Source of the DNA: Bacteroidales bacterium
GTDB taxonomy: Bacteria > Bacteroidota > Bacteroidia > Bacteroidales > JAAYJT01
Reading direction: 5' to 3'
DNA: 64,000 nt
NCBI GenBank assembly: GCA_012522795.1
Contig: JAAYJT010000007.1
Location: 1-64,000 of the forward strand
Position numbers and translations under genes: made by a program. This document shows positions 49,562-58,383 of the stretch, in pieces; the first letter of the stretch is position 1; every line of letters starts with the position of its first letter. Under the pieces are notes generated by a model. It saw nothing but the letters and a program-made list of their open reading frames with translations, did no database searches and was not told where the DNA came from.

Positions 49562-51940
49562 ATGAAGCCAAAATCTAGGAAAGCCTTAATATTACTATTG
49601 TTTTCTGTACTTATTATAGTATTGTTTCTGGCTATTCCGGTCCGAACCATTTTTAATGACCCGACTTCTACCGTTGTTCTTGATCGTAATGGCGAATTAT
49701 TAGGAGCAAAGATCGCTGCCGATGGGCAATGGCGCTTCCCTCACAATGAGAATGTACCTGAGAAATTTGCAAAAGCCCTGATAGCATTTGAAGATAAACG
49801 GTTTTACTTTCACCCGGGGGTAGATGTTATTGCAATTTCCAGAGCTTTGTATTCAAACCTGAGTTCAGGCCGAAAAATCAGTGGTGCCAGTACCATTACC
49901 ATGCAGGTTGTACGTTTGTTGCGTAAAAACAAACCCAGAACCATTACTGAAAAGATAATAGAAGCATTTATTGCATTCAGGATTGAATTGCGTTACAGTA
50001 AGAGTGAGATACTGGCTCTGTATGCTTCAAATGCTCCTTTTGGAGGAAATGTTGTGGGTTTGGATGCGGCAGCATGGAGATATTTTGGCTGTAATGCCGA
50101 TAATCTTTCCTGGGCCGAAGCTGCAACATTAGCTGTTTTACCCAATACTCCTGCTCTTATTCATCCCGGACGCAACCGTCCGGACTTGTTTCAAAAGCGT
50201 AATCTTTTACTCGAAAAACTATTGAAAAGAAAAATTATAAGTCATGAAGATTACGACCTTGCCTTAATTGAGCCTTTACCCGATAAACCTGTCAGCCTTC
50301 CGGTTGAAGCAATGCATCTGCTTGAAAGAATGAATATTGCCTGGCAGGGGAAACTTATCAATTCCACGGTTGATTTTTACCTTCAGAAGAACGCCACCCG
50401 AATTGTGAACAGTCATGCGGCTTATTATCGTTCAAATCAGATCCATAATGCAGCGACGCTGATAATTGATAATAATAGCGGTCAGGTACTGGCTTATGTG
50501 GGAAATGTTTCGGATCCCAAAACTATGGTGCCCGGAGCTATGGTTGACCTTATCACTGCTCAGCGAAGCGGGGGCAGTATTCTGAAACCTTTTCTGTTTG
50601 CAGCAATGTTACATGAGGGTTTGATCACACATAAAACTTTATTGCCGGATTATCCATTTCAAATTCCTGGTTTCAATCCCCAGAATTTTGATCGTAAGTT
50701 TGATGGTGCGGTACAGGCATACAGCGCACTTCAAAGGTCGCTTAATGTTCCGGCTGTTCGTATGCTTCAGCAGTATGGTGTTGAGAAATTCTATTATCTC
50801 CTTCAGAAACTGGGTATGAAAACACTGAAGCATCCTCCTGCGCATTACGGATTATCGCTGATACTTGGAGGAGCAGAATCTACTCTGTGGGATGTGACGA
50901 CAATGTATGCACGTCTTTCAAAAGTGTTGCAGAATTATACCCTTAACGATGGCATGTATGATAATTCTGATATGTTTAATCCTGTTTTTTTATTGCCATC
51001 AGATGATGATTTGGAAAAGAACAGGAAAAACAAGAGATCAGAACCCGAACCAACCGGTATTCTTGATGCTTCTGCTATATGGCTCACATTCAATGCATTG
51101 TTTGAAGTGAACAGACCGGAAGAAGAAGCCGGCTGGAAGATGTTTTCAAATTCGCGGAGGGTTGCCTGGAAAACTGGAACAAGCTATGGAAACCGTGATG
51201 CATGGGCTGTAGGAACAACGCCAGAATACACTGTTGGAGTTTGGGTAGGCAATGCCAGCGGCGAAGGCCGCCCCGATCTGACCGGGGTAGGCTATGCTGC
51301 CCCGATCTTATTTGATATTTTCGGCATTTTGCCGCTTACAACCATGTTCCGACAGCCTTATGATGATATGGTTCTTGAAAATATTTGTACTGAAAGCGGA
51401 CATATTGCCGGTGATAATTGTACTGAAACCGATTCGGTATGGATTTCATTGAAGAGCCAGAGAACCACAAGCTGCCCGTATCATATTCCGGTACATCTCG
51501 ATGTTTCAGGGAAATATCGTGTAAACAGCGATTGTTATCAGGTTCATAAAATACAAAAAGTCTCGTGGTTCGTACTCCCGCCCGCCATGGAATGGTTTTA
51601 TCGCATGCATCATCCCAGCTATCAGGACTTACCTCCATGGCATCCTGATTGTAAAAGCACTCAGGAGAACAATCCTATGCAGCTTATTTATCCTTCAGGA
51701 AATATTCAGGCAATGATACCTCGTGAATTGGGTGGTAAAATGGGAAAATTAGTATTGCAGGCCGTTCATAGCGATAAGGACGCAGTAATTTACTGGCATC
51801 TTGACGGAGAGTATCTTGGATTTACCAGAAATGAACACAATTTCGCAATTAGCTCAGGTACAGGACTTAAGCACCTTGTAATGGTTGATGAAAACGGAAA
51901 TCGTCTGGAACAGAGATTCAGGATAGTTGCACCAAAATAA
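49562..51940 (+). CDS. pbpC: Penicillin-binding protein 1C
   Basis: A bifunctional peptidoglycan synthase of 792 residues: N-terminal anchor (8-26), GT51 glycosyltransferase domain (IAFEDKRFYFHPGVD, GASTITMQVVRLLRK), transpeptidase domain with active-site Ser339 in SILK and KTGTS at about 537, and a C-terminal BiPBP_C beta domain (about 690-790). All catalytic motifs are present. A perfect terminator hairpin follows the stop codon at once. Confidence 0.95.
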   Translation: MKPKSRKALILLLFSVLIIVLFLAIPVRTIFNDPTSTVVLDRNGELLGAKIAADGQWRFPHNENVPEKFAKALIAFEDKRFYFHPGVDVIAISRALYSNLSSGRKISGASTITMQVVRLLRKNKPRTITEKIIEAFIAFRIELRYSKSEILALYASNAPFGGNVVGLDAAAWRYFGCNADNLSWAEAATLAVLPNTPALIHPGRNRPDLFQKRNLLLEKLLKRKIISHEDYDLALIEPLPDKPVSLPVEAMHLLERMNIAWQGKLINSTVDFYLQKNATRIVNSHAAYYRSNQIHNAATLIIDNNSGQVLAYVGNVSDPKTMVPGAMVDLITAQRSGGSILKPFLFAAMLHEGLITHKTLLPDYPFQIPGFNPQNFDRKFDGAVQAYSALQRSLNVPAVRMLQQYGVEKFYYLLQKLGMKTLKHPPAHYGLSLILGGAESTLWDVTTMYARLSKVLQNYTLNDGMYDNSDMFNPVFLLPSDDDLEKNRKNKRSEPEPTGILDASAIWLTFNALFEVNRPEEEAGWKMFSNSRRVAWKTGTSYGNRDAWAVGTTPEYTVGVWVGNASGEGRPDLTGVGYAAPILFDIFGILPLTTMFRQPYDDMVLENICTESGHIAGDNCTETDSVWISLKSQRTTSCPYHIPVHLDVSGKYRVNSDCYQVHKIQKVSWFVLPPAMEWFYRMHHPSYQDLPPWHPDCKSTQENNPMQLIYPSGNIQAMIPRELGGKMGKLVLQAVHSDKDAVIYWHLDGEYLGFTRNEHNFAISSGTGLKHLVMVDENGNRLEQRFRIVAPK

Positions 51941-51965
51941 AAAGCCCTGCATTTTCAGGGCTTTT
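51940..51965 (+). terminator. Intrinsic terminator of pbpC
   Basis: AAAAGCCCTG and CAGGGCTTTT form a perfect ten-base stem with a six-base loop, directly after the pbpC stop and ending in a T-run. On the other strand it ends in T as well, so it may also stop transcripts from the tRNA-His side. Confidence 0.92.
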
Positions 51966-51967
51966 GG

Positions 51968-52042
51968 GGTGGCTAATGGGATTCGAACCCACGACCCTCA
52001 GAACCACAATCTGATGCTCTAACCAGCTGAGCTATAGCCACC
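51968..52042 (-). tRNA. tRNA-His (anticodon GTG)
   Basis: The minus strand gives GGTGGCTA...TAGCCACC with the extra 5' G opposite C73 that marks tRNA-His. The D arm AGCTCAGCTGG, anticodon loop TTGTGGT (GTG) and T loop TTCGAAT are intact. Confidence 0.97.
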
Positions 52043-52186
52043 ATTTTTGACAGGTGCAAAAATAGTAAAATAAATTACTTCATTATCATTTTTGAAAAAT
52101 AATTTTTTGTTTTCTACTTCCAGTCCCGGATCAATTGAAATCAGCTAAAGTGTGTTTCAACGATCAGCGGTGTGAAGTGGATTTTA

Positions 52187-53371
52187 CTAAAAGCTATATT
52201 CAATTATTTCATGCTGTACGTTAGCACTTTTTATTGACAACTTTTTTGAATTGCTTGGCTGGCAATGTCCAATAACCCTGGCGTCAATACCAAAATCTTC
52301 AGAAATAGAGATGATCTTATCAGCAAGGTTCTCAGGTAAATATATTTCCATTCTGTGCCCCATATTAAAAACCTGATACATTTCTTTCCATGAAGTGCCG
52401 GATTGTTCATGTATCATTTGAAAAACAGGAGGAGGAGGGAACAGATTGTCTTTTACAATATGGATTTTATCAACAAAGTGCATTACCTTGGTTTGTCCTC
52501 CGCCGGTACAATGCACTATTCCATGAATATAAGGTTGAAAATGCTGCAACACTTCCTTTATGACCGGAGCATAAGTGCGAGTTGGAGAAAGGAGCAATCT
52601 GCCTGCATTCATTTCAGGAATTTCAGTCTTGTCGTCAAGTTTGAGTTTACCTGAATATGTAAGTTCGAGAGGAATTTGCGGATCAAAAGATTCAGGGTGT
52701 TTTTCGGCATATAACTTATTAAACAGATCATGACGGGCTGAAGTAAGTCCATTACTACCTATTCCGCTGTTATATTCAGGTTCATAATTTGCTTTCCCAA
52801 AAGAAGCAAGTCCTACAATCACATCGCCGGGCTGAATATTATGGTTTGAGACTACCCTGTCGCGTCTATGCCGTGCTATCACTGTAGAATCAACTATTAC
52901 AGTGCGAACCAGGTCGCCTACATCAGCGGTTTCTCCTCCTGTTGACCAGATGCCAATACCAAGGTCACGCATTTTTTCAAGAAACTCTTCAGTGCCTTGT
53001 ATTAATGCAGTAATAACTTCGCCGGGGATCAGATTTTTGTTTCTGCCAATGGTAGAAGAAAGCAGCATATTATCGCAGACCCCCACGCATAGCAGATCAT
53101 CAAGGTTCATGACAATAGCATCCTGTGCAATTCCTTTCCAGACGTTTAGGTCACCGGTTTCCTTCCAGTAAATATATGCCAGCGATGATTTAGTACCTGC
53201 ACCATCGGCATGCATGATATTGCAGAATTCAGGGTCATTACCCAGAAAATCGGGTATAATTTTGCAGAAAGCACCAGGGAAAATGCCACGATCAGTGGTG
53301 CGGACAGCCTTGTGTACATCTTCTTTTAAAGATGAAACTCCTCGCTGACCATATCGTGACAGGTCTTTCAT
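52187..53371 (-). CDS. purM: Phosphoribosylformylglycinamidine cyclo-ligase (AIR synthase), Bacteroidota type
   Basis: It converts FGAM to AIR in purine synthesis. From ATG 53371 the product is 394 residues. Landmarks: SRYGQRGVSSLKEDVHKA, HADGAGTKSSLAYIYWKETGD, DLLCVGVCDNMLLSSTIGRN, TGGETADVGDL and HCTGGGQTK. This longer Bacteroidota form differs from the E. coli enzyme but keeps the glycine-rich ATP loops. An upstream extension of 25 codons would overlap the OmpA-family gene and is rejected. Confidence 0.9.
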   Translation of the reverse strand: MKDLSRYGQRGVSSLKEDVHKAVRTTDRGIFPGAFCKIIPDFLGNDPEFCNIMHADGAGTKSSLAYIYWKETGDLNVWKGIAQDAIVMNLDDLLCVGVCDNMLLSSTIGRNKNLIPGEVITALIQGTEEFLEKMRDLGIGIWSTGGETADVGDLVRTVIVDSTVIARHRRDRVVSNHNIQPGDVIVGLASFGKANYEPEYNSGIGSNGLTSARHDLFNKLYAEKHPESFDPQIPLELTYSGKLKLDDKTEIPEMNAGRLLLSPTRTYAPVIKEVLQHFQPYIHGIVHCTGGGQTKVMHFVDKIHIVKDNLFPPPPVFQMIHEQSGTSWKEMYQVFNMGHRMEIYLPENLADKIISISEDFGIDARVIGHCQPSNSKKLSIKSANVQHEIIEYSF

Positions 53372-53372
53372 G

Positions 53373-55838
53373 TTATTTGAAAATGATTTGTCGGTTTTCC
53401 TTATTAATTGTGAACTCCCCAAACTGGTTAAGAATATTTTCACCAACTGAGAGCGGATCGGATTGCCTGTGATTGATTGTGGCTTTCAGGTCTTTAACTG
53501 TTTTGTCGCCAATACGTAATTCCCGAATTGTAAATACCGCTTTGTCAGCTATTGTACCGGCTCCAATAATTTTCTCAGCATCACCCTCAAAATCATTTCT
53601 GTTAATAGCGCCATCGTTAAGCAGCTTAAGAGCCTGATCCAACGAGAGCTCAATATCATTTTTATTGTTGGTGTTTAGAGTAAATATCAAATTATAGCGG
53701 TTCAGAATACATGGAACATAAATTTCACCTTTATCTCCGCTTCGGTATGTAATTATATTTTCTTCAGGGTTCACAACTATCTGAATATCAGTAGGTTTTT
53801 TAGTGGTTCGTTTAGGAACGTAATCGCGGCTAAGAACCTTGAACTCGGTACGGCGGTTCAACTGATGCGCAGCTTCTTTATGTTGAAGGGTTGGAAGAGA
53901 TTCAATGTATGGATCATCAAGCAGAGTGTTCTCTTTGAATGTGTATCCGTTAATGGTAATGTCTTTTTCAAGGGTTCTTGGAACTCTTTTCCCATATCCG
54001 CGTGCCATTAGCCTGTCGGAAGCAATTCCACGTTCAATAAGATAGTTCACTACTGATTCTGCACGTTTTTGTGAAAGTATATCATTGAATTCAAAGGTGT
54101 TGCGCGAGTCAGTGTGAGCTGCAAGTTCAACTATAATGGTAGGGTTGTTGTCAAGTATGGTTATCAATCCCTGCAATGAATCCTTATACTGCGGAAGAAG
54201 ATCCCATTTGGCGAGTTCGTAACGAATTTCAGGCAGAGGGATGGGTTTGTCAGGAATAGGTTCAAGCAGGAAATCAACAGTAAAATCTTTATTAGCGAAT
54301 ACATCTACAGTTGTTATTTTACCTGTTTTAATAAAAAATCCCTGCTGATCCACTGTTAGTTCATAAGTGGTATTAGGCTTGATTTGTGAGGGTGCAAAAC
54401 TGTAAAATCCTTTTGGATCAGTACGGGCTTCTACTGATGAGCCATCGGTTCCAACCATCTTTATTGAAGCATCGGATATATATTGAAGTGTGGCTTCATT
54501 TCTTACAATACCCTGAAGATTGAAAACGAGAGGAGGTTTGATAAATGAATAAATATCGTCTCCTCCGCGTCCGCCGCGCCTGTTGGAACTAAAAAATCCA
54601 ACTTCTTCATCAGGTTTAAATGTAATACCAAAATCATCGCCAGGTGAATTGATTGGATACTGCATATTTACAGGTTTCTGCCACTCGCCGTTAACAAGCG
54701 ATGATTTGTAAATATCAAGTCCTCCCATTCCCGGATGACCATTTGAGCTAAAATAAAGAATAGTATCGTCTCGAAGGAAAGGGAACATCTCATCGCCCAT
54801 GGTATTGATAAGCTCACCAAGATTTTTTGCCAGTCCGAACTCTTCAGTTGCCGATGAGCGGGTTGCCATCCATAGATCTTTACCTCCGTATCCACCTTCG
54901 AAATTGGAACTGAAAATTATTGTTAACTCATCCGAACTAAGTGTAGGATGCCCTATAACACTGGTGCTATCTCCGCCTAGATCTATTTTAACAGGCTCAG
55001 TCCATGAGTTCTCTTCCCGTGTTGCTTTGTATATCTGGCAGCCTTCGTCTGGTTCTTCTTCAGTTTTTATTCCGTAACAACGGGTGAAGTACAGATTGGT
55101 AAATCTTTGTGTGAATTCAGCTACTCCTTCATGTGCCTGAGAGTTCACAACCTCCTGGTTATCAATGGATATAGGAGTCCCCCAATCGCCTTTTGGGTCG
55201 CGCCTGGCATAAAACAGATCAGAATAACCCCTGTCAGTCCAGTCGTCCTTACCCTTGCCGGTAATTCCATCACGATTGGAAGTGAAAATTATTGAATTGT
55301 AATTTCTGTCAGCATAACTTGGGGCAAAGTCATCTTCACGGGAATTTATTTTCCTTTCGTTGGTAACTTCATATTTTGTCGGATTTTCAAGCCATTCGCG
55401 GGCAAGCCTCACTGATTCAAGCCCTATGTTTCCGCGTTCATCCTCGGGAGCTAGTTCATTAAAAGCATGATATGCCTCTTCGGCAAGATCATATTTCTCG
55501 TTTGTAAGAAGCATATCAGCATAATGAAGCAAAACCAGAGGTTCTTTTTCTTCATATTTCGGACGTAGTAATCTCCTATAATTCACTTCAGCCCGTTTTG
55601 TGTTGTTGATCAGACGATAACATTCAGCCATCTGATACATGGCAAAATTCTTTTTATCCTTGTCGCGTGTACGGGAATATGCTTTTTTATACCGGTTCAG
55701 GGCAGTATTGAACTGACAGCTTTCGTAAGCTTTTTCGGCAGCAGCCACCATGCGGTTATATCTGCGCTGGGCAATGCCTTGCTCAGGCATGAAAATTATA
55801 AAAAATAAAATTGGTATCAGACCTCGGAATAGCTTCAT
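53373..55838 (-). CDS. PorE-like OmpA protein (TPR - PD40 propeller - CarboxypepD - OmpA) with degenerate retropepsin-like tail
   Basis: An 821-residue envelope protein. Signal peptide (ending QGIAQ); TPR-like helices (about 25-150); WD40/PD40 blades (about 170-440: SIIFTSNRDG, TIIFSSNFEGGYGGKDLWMA, GFFSSNRRGG); a carboxypeptidase-regulatory domain (about 445-530); an OmpA peptidoglycan-binding domain (about 545-700: VELAAHTDSRNTFEFNDILS, RAESVVNYLIERGI). The last 110 residues resemble a retroviral-type aspartic protease half, with N-T-N replacing D-T-G. The first four domains match PorE of the type IX secretion/gliding apparatus. It is followed by purM one base downstream. Confidence 0.85.
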   Translation of the reverse strand: MKLFRGLIPILFFIIFMPEQGIAQRRYNRMVAAAEKAYESCQFNTALNRYKKAYSRTRDKDKKNFAMYQMAECYRLINNTKRAEVNYRRLLRPKYEEKEPLVLLHYADMLLTNEKYDLAEEAYHAFNELAPEDERGNIGLESVRLAREWLENPTKYEVTNERKINSREDDFAPSYADRNYNSIIFTSNRDGITGKGKDDWTDRGYSDLFYARRDPKGDWGTPISIDNQEVVNSQAHEGVAEFTQRFTNLYFTRCYGIKTEEEPDEGCQIYKATREENSWTEPVKIDLGGDSTSVIGHPTLSSDELTIIFSSNFEGGYGGKDLWMATRSSATEEFGLAKNLGELINTMGDEMFPFLRDDTILYFSSNGHPGMGGLDIYKSSLVNGEWQKPVNMQYPINSPGDDFGITFKPDEEVGFFSSNRRGGRGGDDIYSFIKPPLVFNLQGIVRNEATLQYISDASIKMVGTDGSSVEARTDPKGFYSFAPSQIKPNTTYELTVDQQGFFIKTGKITTVDVFANKDFTVDFLLEPIPDKPIPLPEIRYELAKWDLLPQYKDSLQGLITILDNNPTIIVELAAHTDSRNTFEFNDILSQKRAESVVNYLIERGIASDRLMARGYGKRVPRTLEKDITINGYTFKENTLLDDPYIESLPTLQHKEAAHQLNRRTEFKVLSRDYVPKRTTKKPTDIQIVVNPEENIITYRSGDKGEIYVPCILNRYNLIFTLNTNNKNDIELSLDQALKLLNDGAINRNDFEGDAEKIIGAGTIADKAVFTIRELRIGDKTVKDLKATINHRQSDPLSVGENILNQFGEFTINKENRQIIFK

Positions 55839-55896
55839 TTATATATGGATTATACTCTGCAAAGGATTCAATGCATTAAAACGACAGTAATATAAA

Positions 55897-56271
55897 TTAT
55901 TGTATTTGATTTTCTGGTTTTTCGTTATTTGTTGTTTTCTGGTTGGCATTTTCTTTGTTAGCTTCAGGATCATATCGGAGGCTATCAGAAATCTCCTCAA
56001 TATCTTGTTGAAAAGTTTTTACAACCGGTTCAGTTTCTTTTAATACTTCATCAGCAGTTTTTTTTAAACTTTGTTCAATAGCAGCAGCTTCCTGTCTGAA
56101 TTCTTTTGTAATGTCGCCCGAAGCTTTTTTCACTTCATTCATCAATCGTCCTAGTTTTCGCGCCATTTCCGGAAGTTTGGCAGGTCCGAAAATTATGAAT
56201 ACAGCCAGTATAATAACTAATAATTCGCCTCCGCTGATATTAAAAAAAAGTGTTATTAAGCCATTTATCAT
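55897..56271 (-). CDS. tatA: Twin-arginine translocase subunit TatA/E
   Basis: A 124-residue protein with one N-terminal helix (ELLVIILAVFIIFGPAKLPEMARKLG), the FGP hinge and an amphipathic helix, then a charged tail. It forms the Tat pore with TatC (not in the window). NosZ here uses Sec, so Tat serves other cargo. It lies 58 bases upstream of the PorE-like gene in the same direction. Confidence 0.92.
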   Translation of the reverse strand: MINGLITLFFNISGGELLVIILAVFIIFGPAKLPEMARKLGRLMNEVKKASGDITKEFRQEAAAIEQSLKKTADEVLKETEPVVKTFQQDIEEISDSLRYDPEANKENANQKTTNNEKPENQIQ

Positions 56272-56414
56272 GATACTGAATTAGCGTTCACAAAAATATA
56301 TTAAATTATTTGAACTATGAGTTTTTAGTATTTATCTGAACCACTTATGTTGTAATTATTTGAAACTCAATATTCAAAAATATTATTTGTGAGGTAATTA
56401 TAACATTATTAAAA

Positions 56415-56894
56415 CTATTTATCGTTCGTTTTCTTTTTCAGGTCAGCTATAAGTTTTTTCGAACCATATTCAAGCAGGTCAATTACCAGTGTAAAGCCTT
56501 CGTCGCCACCATAATAAGGATCAGGAATTTCGTTAAAGCCTTTTTCCCTGATATATTCAGCCATTCTTGATACTTTGTTCTTATGTCCGCTGTTGTTAGC
56601 CAAGTTTATCAGATGTTCATAGTTGCTGTCGTCCATTGCAATTATCATATCAAAATCGTCAAAATCAGTAGGTCTGAATTTTCTTGCAATGCTGGTAATA
56701 TTATACCCTCTTTCTTTAGCAAAATGACGCATACGGGGATCAGCTTTTTCACCTTCGTGCCAGCCGGAGGTTCCTGCCGAATCAACTTTTACTGTAAGTC
56801 CGCTTTCAGAAGCCAGTTTTCCAAATATTGTCTCGGCGGCAGGCGACCTGCAAATATTGCCAAGACATACAAATAAGATTCTTTTTGTTTCCAT
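56415..56894 (-). CDS. Low-molecular-weight protein tyrosine phosphatase
   Basis: A 159-residue enzyme with the P-loop CLGNICRS (10-17) and the general-acid loop DPYYGGDEGF (about 125). All catalytic residues are present. Members regulate tyrosine kinases of capsule synthesis or act in arsenate reduction; neither partner is seen nearby. Confidence 0.93.
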   Translation of the reverse strand: METKRILFVCLGNICRSPAAETIFGKLASESGLTVKVDSAGTSGWHEGEKADPRMRHFAKERGYNITSIARKFRPTDFDDFDMIIAMDDSNYEHLINLANNSGHKNKVSRMAEYIREKGFNEIPDPYYGGDEGFTLVIDLLEYGSKKLIADLKKKTNDK

Positions 56895-57201
56895 GCGGCA
56901 AAGTTATATCAAATTGACTTATGGCAAAGTCATGTTGTTAACTCCTGGTTATTTTTGAATGATCTTTTGAATTCACCGGCTTTGGTTTTGTATTATACCG
57001 GTTGGAAAAATATAACAGAACAATTATCGCTCTACTCAATTGTTCTGAATATTTTAACCATCGGCATTAACGATTGTAATTTACAAAACAGCTTGGGCTA
57101 TTTTGTAAATACAATTCGTATAACTATATTGCTGATATAGCAGCGTTTATCATTTCAAACCTTTTGGGTCTGAAAATCCAGAAACTCAATAAAAGGCAGG
57201 C
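56895..57201. other. Intergenic region without recognisable genes
   Basis: These 307 AT-rich bases lie between the phosphatase gene and the end of the SpoIIE-type gene. A short weak palindrome (TTTTGTAAAT/ATTTACAAAA region near 57068-57110) is the only structure seen: ATTTACAAAACAGC...GCTATTTTGTAAAT. It could be a regulator site or transcript hairpin. Confidence 0.3.
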
Positions 57202-58383
57202 TCAGAAATATTCAACCCTTATATGTTTCAGGAACCTGGTTTCGAGCAGTTGCGCCAGGCGTTTTATCACATTACGCCGGATATCCAGTTCAATTGGCAG
57301 CGATGGATCCTGATGGGCTTCATTTATTTTGGTTCCAACCAGAAAAAATATCTCATCAGTATCAATAAGCATTGATGCAATCCTGTCAGCAGGTCCTTTG
57401 GTGAAAACCGTATTGCTGTCATAATTACTTAGCAGATTAATGACCTTGTTGAGAGTAAGCATACCTTCAGTGATCAAATCTACACCCGGCATAAAGGACG
57501 CCTGCGGCAGGTCGGGATCGTAAAACTCAGTTTCATCTTCGACTTCTTCCCCTAATACTCTGGCAACTATATCTGCTGTTGTAGCTCCGCAAATGATCTT
57601 CTTACCATTGAATTCTTGCAATTTATTGACAAAAATCTCATCATTCTTTTCTTCAAAGGGAGGACCTGTGCATAACAACAGACTTCTGGGTTCTCTGAAA
57701 AATATTACTCCGCACGAGCAATCATCTTCAGGATTATAATTATCGTTGGCTAAAGCTTTGGTCAGTACCTTGGTTGCCAGTTCGGCTGCTGACATTTCAG
57801 GATTCTTTTTCAATGTTTCCTTAACAAAACTTTTAAGGTTTTCGCGACCCCACCCATCGGCATATTTAGCACCCAATCCTGATTGTGTTATGCCATCGCT
57901 AAGAAACACCACTCTGTCATAAGGATTTATCTGAAAACTTGCATTTCGCATCAGCATTTTTCTGCCCTGCATTCCTTCGCTTACAAAATTCTGCCATTGT
58001 ATTTCAATCGGATTTCCATCCCGTACAATAAAACATGCCGGATTATCATATTCAAGAATGCTTACTTCTCCCTCGTATGATACGTCAATTGCGGTGAAGG
58101 TTGAGTAACTGGTTTTACGTATGCTGCAAACCGGCAATGTTTTGGTTATGATCTCGGCAATTCGCTCAAAATTCTTACGATCTTTCGTGAAATTCAGCAA
58201 TATACGGGCTGTGAGTGTAGCAAGAATATTGGCTTTCACACCATGACCCATACCATCTGATAATACAGCAACAAGGCGGCGTTCTTCACCAATCCTTTCT
58301 GATTGAAAAACATCGCCGCAAATCCTTTCATTACCATGGTTTTTTTGCTGGCAATGTACTTCTATGTAGAATTCCTGGCTCAT
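57202..58383 (-). CDS. SpoIIE-type PP2C phosphatase linked to sensory hydrogenase
   Basis: A 393-residue protein with an N-terminal PP2C/SpoIIE domain (VLSDGMGHGVKAN, VVFLSDGITQSGL, DDCSCGVIFF) holding the aspartates that bind the metal pair. A second region (about 230-390) contains the pattern KIICGATTADIVARVLGEE. It overlaps the hydrogenase-like gene by four bases. Such phosphatases are regular partners of group C [FeFe]-hydrogenases and are thought to pass the H2 signal to gene expression. Confidence 0.87.
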   Translation of the reverse strand: MSQEFYIEVHCQQKNHGNERICGDVFQSERIGEERRLVAVLSDGMGHGVKANILATLTARILLNFTKDRKNFERIAEIITKTLPVCSIRKTSYSTFTAIDVSYEGEVSILEYDNPACFIVRDGNPIEIQWQNFVSEGMQGRKMLMRNASFQINPYDRVVFLSDGITQSGLGAKYADGWGRENLKSFVKETLKKNPEMSAAELATKVLTKALANDNYNPEDDCSCGVIFFREPRSLLLCTGPPFEEKNDEIFVNKLQEFNGKKIICGATTADIVARVLGEEVEDETEFYDPDLPQASFMPGVDLITEGMLTLNKVINLLSNYDSNTVFTKGPADRIASMLIDTDEIFFLVGTKINEAHQDPSLPIELDIRRNVIKRLAQLLETRFLKHIRVEYF

